Shown here: in pieces, positions 63,182 to 64,000 of the stretch
How the letters are laid out: each line of letters begins with the position of its first letter
Position numbering within the stretch: position 1 is the stretch's first letter
Assembly: GCF_030929495.1 (NCBI RefSeq)
Contig: NZ_JAVFWN010000012.1
Span: forward strand, 183,912 to 247,911
Origin: Nocardioides sp. LHD-245
Lineage (GTDB): Bacteria > Actinomycetota > Actinomycetes > Propionibacteriales > Nocardioidaceae
Reading direction: 5' to 3'
DNA length: 64,000 nucleotides
Position numbers and translations under genes: made by a program
Notes under the pieces: model-generated
What the model saw: only the letters and a program-made list of their open reading frames with translations
What the model was told of the DNA's origin: nothing
Database searches by the model: none

Positions 63182-64000
63182 CTAGGCGGCGCGTGGTCGG
63201 GCGGGGTGGTAGGTGATCTTGCCGTGGAGTGAGGTGAGGGTGGCGCGGGGTGGTGGGGTCCAGACGGGTTGACCTGTGTCGAGGTCGATGTGGACGGCCC
63301 AGGGGGTGTGGTGGATCAGTGTGTGGTGGTGGCGGCAGAGCATCACGAGATTCGACAGCGCGGTGGTGCCGCCGTCGGCCCAATGCTGTATGTGGTGGGC
63401 GTCGCAGGCCAGGGGCATGCGGGTGCAGCCGGGGAACGCGCAGTGTCGGTCGCGGACGATGAGGGCGGTCCACAGGGCGGGGGTGACGAGGCGTTGGGTG
63501 CGTCCGACATCGAGGACCTGGCCGGTGGCGCCGAGCACGGTGGGGATGATCTCGGCGTCGCAGGCCATCCGGCGGATGGCGGTCGCGGAGAGCCGGGCTC
63601 CGGTGGGGGTGTGGCCCTCGCGGGCGTATCCGGCGTCGATGACCTGTTGGCGTAGGGAGTCTTGGTCGATGAGGACGATCACGCGTGGCTTGGTGCCGTG
63701 GTCGCGGGGCAGGTCGTCGGTCGCGGCGAGCCGGTCGCAGGCATCGACGAGGGCGTCCCACAGGCGGGCGCCGGATTCGCGGGGGTCGCGGCCGTCGTGG
63801 CCGCAGCCCGGGGTCAGGCACGGGGTCTGGGTCGAGACGCCGTCATCGTCGAACATCGGCTCACCGGCGGCCCGGTTGGCGCCGCCGCAGGCGCCGGGCT
63901 CGGTGGTGGCGGGGGCGGCGAGGGGGTGCAGGGTGGTCTTGATCTTCTCGGCGTCCTCGAGGGTGCCGTAGCCGGTGAGCTTGACTCCGCCGTGGCCGTC
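63182..64000 (-). CDS. DUF222/HNH endonuclease protein, 5' end outside window
   Basis: At least 272 residues to the window edge, with no in-window start required: codons from base 64000 read GGVKLTGYGTLEDAEKIKTT, typical of DUF222. The C-terminal HNH motif is HCAFPGCTRMPLACDAHHIQ, then HWADGGTTALSNLVMLCRHH and HTLIHH, with its Cys and His metal ligands. Such genes occur in many near-identical copies in actinobacterial genomes and may be mobile or intron-like. It occupies the position where tatB is expected. Confidence 0.9.
   Translation of the reverse strand, partial: DGHGGVKLTGYGTLEDAEKIKTTLHPLAAPATTEPGACGGANRAAGEPMFDDDGVSTQTPCLTPGCGHDGRDPRESGARLWDALVDACDRLAATDDLPRDHGTKPRVIVLIDQDSLRQQVIDAGYAREGHTPTGARLSATAIRRMACDAEIIPTVLGATGQVLDVGRTQRLVTPALWTALIVRDRHCAFPGCTRMPLACDAHHIQHWADGGTTALSNLVMLCRHHHTLIHHTPWAVHIDLDTGQPVWTPPPRATLTSLHGKITYHPARPRAA

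Overview
The window is very GC-rich (about 70%), with GTG starts, 4-bp ATGA/GTGA overlaps and G/C third positions. The eno-ftsB-DUF501-ppx, fdxA-dapC, actinobacterial dapD/dapE, DUF3117 and sigE-rseA-htrA blocks and a GGTACCGCGG-type T-box before ileS all point to an actinobacterium, most like Nocardioidaceae (Nocardioides-like). The genus is inference; there is no rRNA here.

Layout. 1-2906: end of enolase, FtsB-like divisome protein, DUF501 protein and Ppx/GppA phosphatase. 3249-4753: an XRE-TPR regulator converging on an unlisted 42-residue exported-peptide gene. 5276-9091: ECF sigma factor, soluble anti-sigma-like protein and TPR-CHAT protease. 9198-13496: two coiled-coil proteins and two membrane-remodelling-type GTPases. 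13590-31952: a nearly gap-free exopolysaccharide locus (initiating sugar transferase, four glycosyltransferase genes, two chain-length proteins, polymerase, a flippase-polymerase fusion, a second flippase, deacetylase, glycosidase, GalE, GNAT). 31949-33128: ACT protein, peptide deformylase and an odd tRNA with anticodon UAA. 33095-37556: MFS exporter, CGNR protein, PopR/ClgR-like regulator, two ClpP paralogues (one lacking the catalytic serine), a methyltransferase with a MerR-type promoter. 37595-43817: secreted GH5 enzyme, Bax-inhibitor-1 protein, a 725-bp inverted-repeat-bounded segment with a frameshifted pseudogene, SGNH hydrolase, cystathionine beta-synthase, GNAT. 43775-50801: GNAT, ferredoxin, DapC with an apparent CTG start, VapBC, muralytic-type exoprotein, DapD, lipoprotein, thioesterase, DinB protein. 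50869-59590: T-box and ileS, GAF-ANTAR, DapE, LOG protein, DivIVA-domain protein, DUF3117, PepA. 59661-64000: O-methyltransferase, SigE-RseA-HtrA and the start-less end of a DUF222/HNH gene.

The most interesting part is 3.2-32 kb. I found five copies of a two-block promoter-like motif, GGATCAR-N14/15-GCACYRGT-like, four of them just before genes (coiled-coil genes at 9198 and 9600, EPS genes at 13590 and 22629) and one pointing from the sigma-factor upstream region towards the small peptide gene. The motif ties together a possible peptide-sensing pair (TPR regulator plus exported peptide), an ECF sigma/anti-sigma/CHAT protease module, polar coiled-coil and GTPase proteins, and exopolysaccharide synthesis. 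My working hypothesis is one signalling circuit in which a peptide and/or protease-released ECF sigma factor switches on envelope remodelling and EPS export; the motif is seen directly, the circuit is inference.

Lysine/DAP genes (dapC, dapD, dapE) are spread over 45-56 kb. Several genes look leaderless, with a TANNNT-like -10 box ending 5-9 bases before the start codon.
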